Shown: one piece after another, positions 62,891-64,000 of the stretch
Layout of the letters: every line of letters starts with the position of its first letter
How positions within the stretch are numbered: position 1 is the stretch's first letter
Source of the DNA: Geothrix sp. PMB-07
GTDB lineage: Bacteria > Acidobacteriota > Holophagae > Holophagales > Holophagaceae
Length of the DNA stretch: 64,000 nt
NCBI RefSeq assembly: GCF_030758935.1
Contig: NZ_CP132333.1
Coordinates: 372,001-436,000, forward strand
Direction: 5' to 3'
Made by a program: the position numbers and the translations under genes
Notes under the pieces: generated by a model
Seen by the model: only the letters and a program-made list of their open reading frames with translations
Told to the model about the DNA's origin: nothing
The model's database searches: none

Positions 62891-64000
62891 ATGGGCTTTT
62901 TTGACCGATTCCGCTCCCGCGCCGACGAGGCGCCCCTGCCGAGCCTTGCGGCCCTGCTGGAAGCCCGGGGCCTGTCCCCGGATCTGCCGGGCCTGAAGGC
63001 ACTGGAGCCGGGCTTCGAAGCGCACCGCAAAGCGGACGAGCGGGAAGCCTGGGCGGATGCGGTGGCCGAGACCGTGGCCCTGGGGCTGGCACTGCCCGAA
63101 CCCTGGCTTGATGCTCAGGACCATGTGCTGCCGGAGGTCGTGCCCACCTGGCAGTCCGAGCGGGAAGGCCGCTGGAGCCGCGGCTTCATCGATGGTCTGA
63201 ACCAACGCATCCGCGTGGGCCGCGCTGCAGACCAGGCAGGAGACAGCGTGGTGATGCCCGCCGCCTGGCTGAAGCTCTGGGATCAGACCGCCGACGAAGT
63301 GCTGGATCTGGCCCTGGACCATCTGCGCCACCGCAGCGAAGGCGCCTTCGAGCGGTTGCCCTCCGGTGCCTACCGAAGCCCCTGGCGCGATGGGGCCGAC
63401 GCGGCCCGTCTGCTGCTGCCCGAGGTGTGGCAGGGCCTCTTCAAGGACCAGCACCCCTTCCTGGCCATTCCCTCCGCCGACACCCTGCTGGCGGCGCCCC
63501 AGATTCTGCTGCCCAAGCTCATGGAAGAGGTGGGTCGCAGCGTGCAATCCGGTGGACGGCCTCTGCAGCTCGCAGTCATCGAGCGTATCGGCGAGAAGCT
63601 GATGACCGCCCGGCTGCAGGATCCGCATCCCATGGCTGCGCCCCAGAAAGAGATGAAGCACATGGATCTCCTGGAGGCCCTGCGGCATCAGGAGAAGGAC
63701 CTCGATCCCGCCCTTGGCCTCGCCGCCACCGTGAGCCTGGTGAAGACCAACCAGGGCAAGCCGCTGACCCTGGCCCTGTGGACTGAAGGGGCCCCGGTGC
63801 TATTGCCCGAGACGGATCTCATCGCCTTCTCAGCCCGGAATGGCGAGGCCCTGGGCATCTTCGCCCGCCAGACACTGCCCCGCATCCATGAGCTGCGCAG
63901 CGAATCCGTATCCATCTGGGGCCCCCGCCGGGTGCGGTACGACGGCTTCCCCACCGCCGAGCAGTTGTCTCGACTGGAGCGCTTCGCCACGGCAGAGCAG
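62891..64000 (+). CDS. Hypothetical protein, 3' end cut by window
   Basis: The frame is open from the ATG at 62891 to the window end, 370 codons, starting MGFFDRFRSRADEAPLPSLA. An in-frame ATG at 62864 would add nine residues. No signal or membrane segment is seen; the protein is rich in Leu, Ala and Glu, with segments such as QILLPKLMEEVGRSVQSGG and AATVSLVKTNQGKPLTLALW. I do not recognise the family. It is divergent from moaA. Codon use fits the genome. Confidence 0.65.
   Translation, partial: MGFFDRFRSRADEAPLPSLAALLEARGLSPDLPGLKALEPGFEAHRKADEREAWADAVAETVALGLALPEPWLDAQDHVLPEVVPTWQSEREGRWSRGFIDGLNQRIRVGRAADQAGDSVVMPAAWLKLWDQTADEVLDLALDHLRHRSEGAFERLPSGAYRSPWRDGADAARLLLPEVWQGLFKDQHPFLAIPSADTLLAAPQILLPKLMEEVGRSVQSGGRPLQLAVIERIGEKLMTARLQDPHPMAAPQKEMKHMDLLEALRHQEKDLDPALGLAATVSLVKTNQGKPLTLALWTEGAPVLLPETDLIAFSARNGEALGIFARQTLPRIHELRSESVSIWGPRRVRYDGFPTAEQLSRLERFATAEQ

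Overview
The window is GC-rich and reads as one contiguous piece of a bacterial chromosome, almost fully coding and without insertion sequences, phage genes or CRISPR arrays. Gene content suggests an anaerobic or facultative, metal-respiring Acidobacteriota, most like Holophagae/Geothrix: a multiheme cytochrome cluster with an OmcA/MtrC-type decaheme lipoprotein, pyruvate:ferredoxin oxidoreductase, indolepyruvate:ferredoxin oxidoreductase beside an ADP-forming acyl-CoA synthetase, and many hybrid histidine kinases. The assignment is inferred from gene content only.

Layout. 1-5.3 kb: partial polysaccharide deacetylase, a biotin-dependent carboxyltransferase with its biotin carrier, a CBS protein, two secreted proteins and a Tat-exported epimerase-like protein. 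5.4-12 kb: a transporter and the threonine operon thrABC, preceded by a threonine-rich leader peptide and an attenuator. 12-18 kb: phosphodiesterase, REC-HDOD protein, FAD-linked dehydrogenase and a hybrid kinase. 18-21.5 kb (minus strand): rplM-rpsI and rpsB-tsf-pyrH. 21.5-28 kb: PseG-like protein, small membrane protein, gamma carbonic anhydrase-like protein, UPF0324 exporter, aminotransferase, tRNA-Val(CAC), efp and a Crp/Fnr regulator. 28-34 kb: a 1141-residue propeller-GGDEF protein, moeA, an Rrf2 regulator and a YwiC-like protein. 34-38.6 kb: ADP-forming acyl-CoA synthetase with iorB and iorA. 38.6-45.5 kb: a long AT-rich control region, then beta-barrel, two pentaheme cytochromes, a decaheme lipoprotein and a helix-hairpin-helix protein. 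45.7-54.4 kb: two convergent Rrf2 paralogues, then an operon of a hemerythrin-NfnA-NfnB fusion, nifJ and a dihydroorotate-dehydrogenase-like protein. 54.5-64 kb: a second hybrid kinase, a phenylalanine leader peptide with attenuator before pheA and a type II DAHP synthase, then a secreted asparaginase, moaA and a partial unknown gene.

How it fits together. NifJ and IorAB would make reduced ferredoxin from pyruvate and aryl-pyruvates, the ADP-forming synthetase would turn acyl-CoA into ATP, the Nfn-like fusion would balance ferredoxin with NAD(P)H, and the porin-cytochrome cluster could pass electrons out through the outer membrane. A repeated NGTGA-N6-TCACAAG dyad lies upstream of the Crp/Fnr gene, in the ior/cytochrome control region, before an Rrf2 gene and before nifJ, with a weaker relative before the Nfn fusion. 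The Crp/Fnr protein has a CRP-like recognition helix, so these may form one anaerobic-energy regulon. The thr and phe operons both carry complete ribosome-stalling attenuators readable directly from the sequence.
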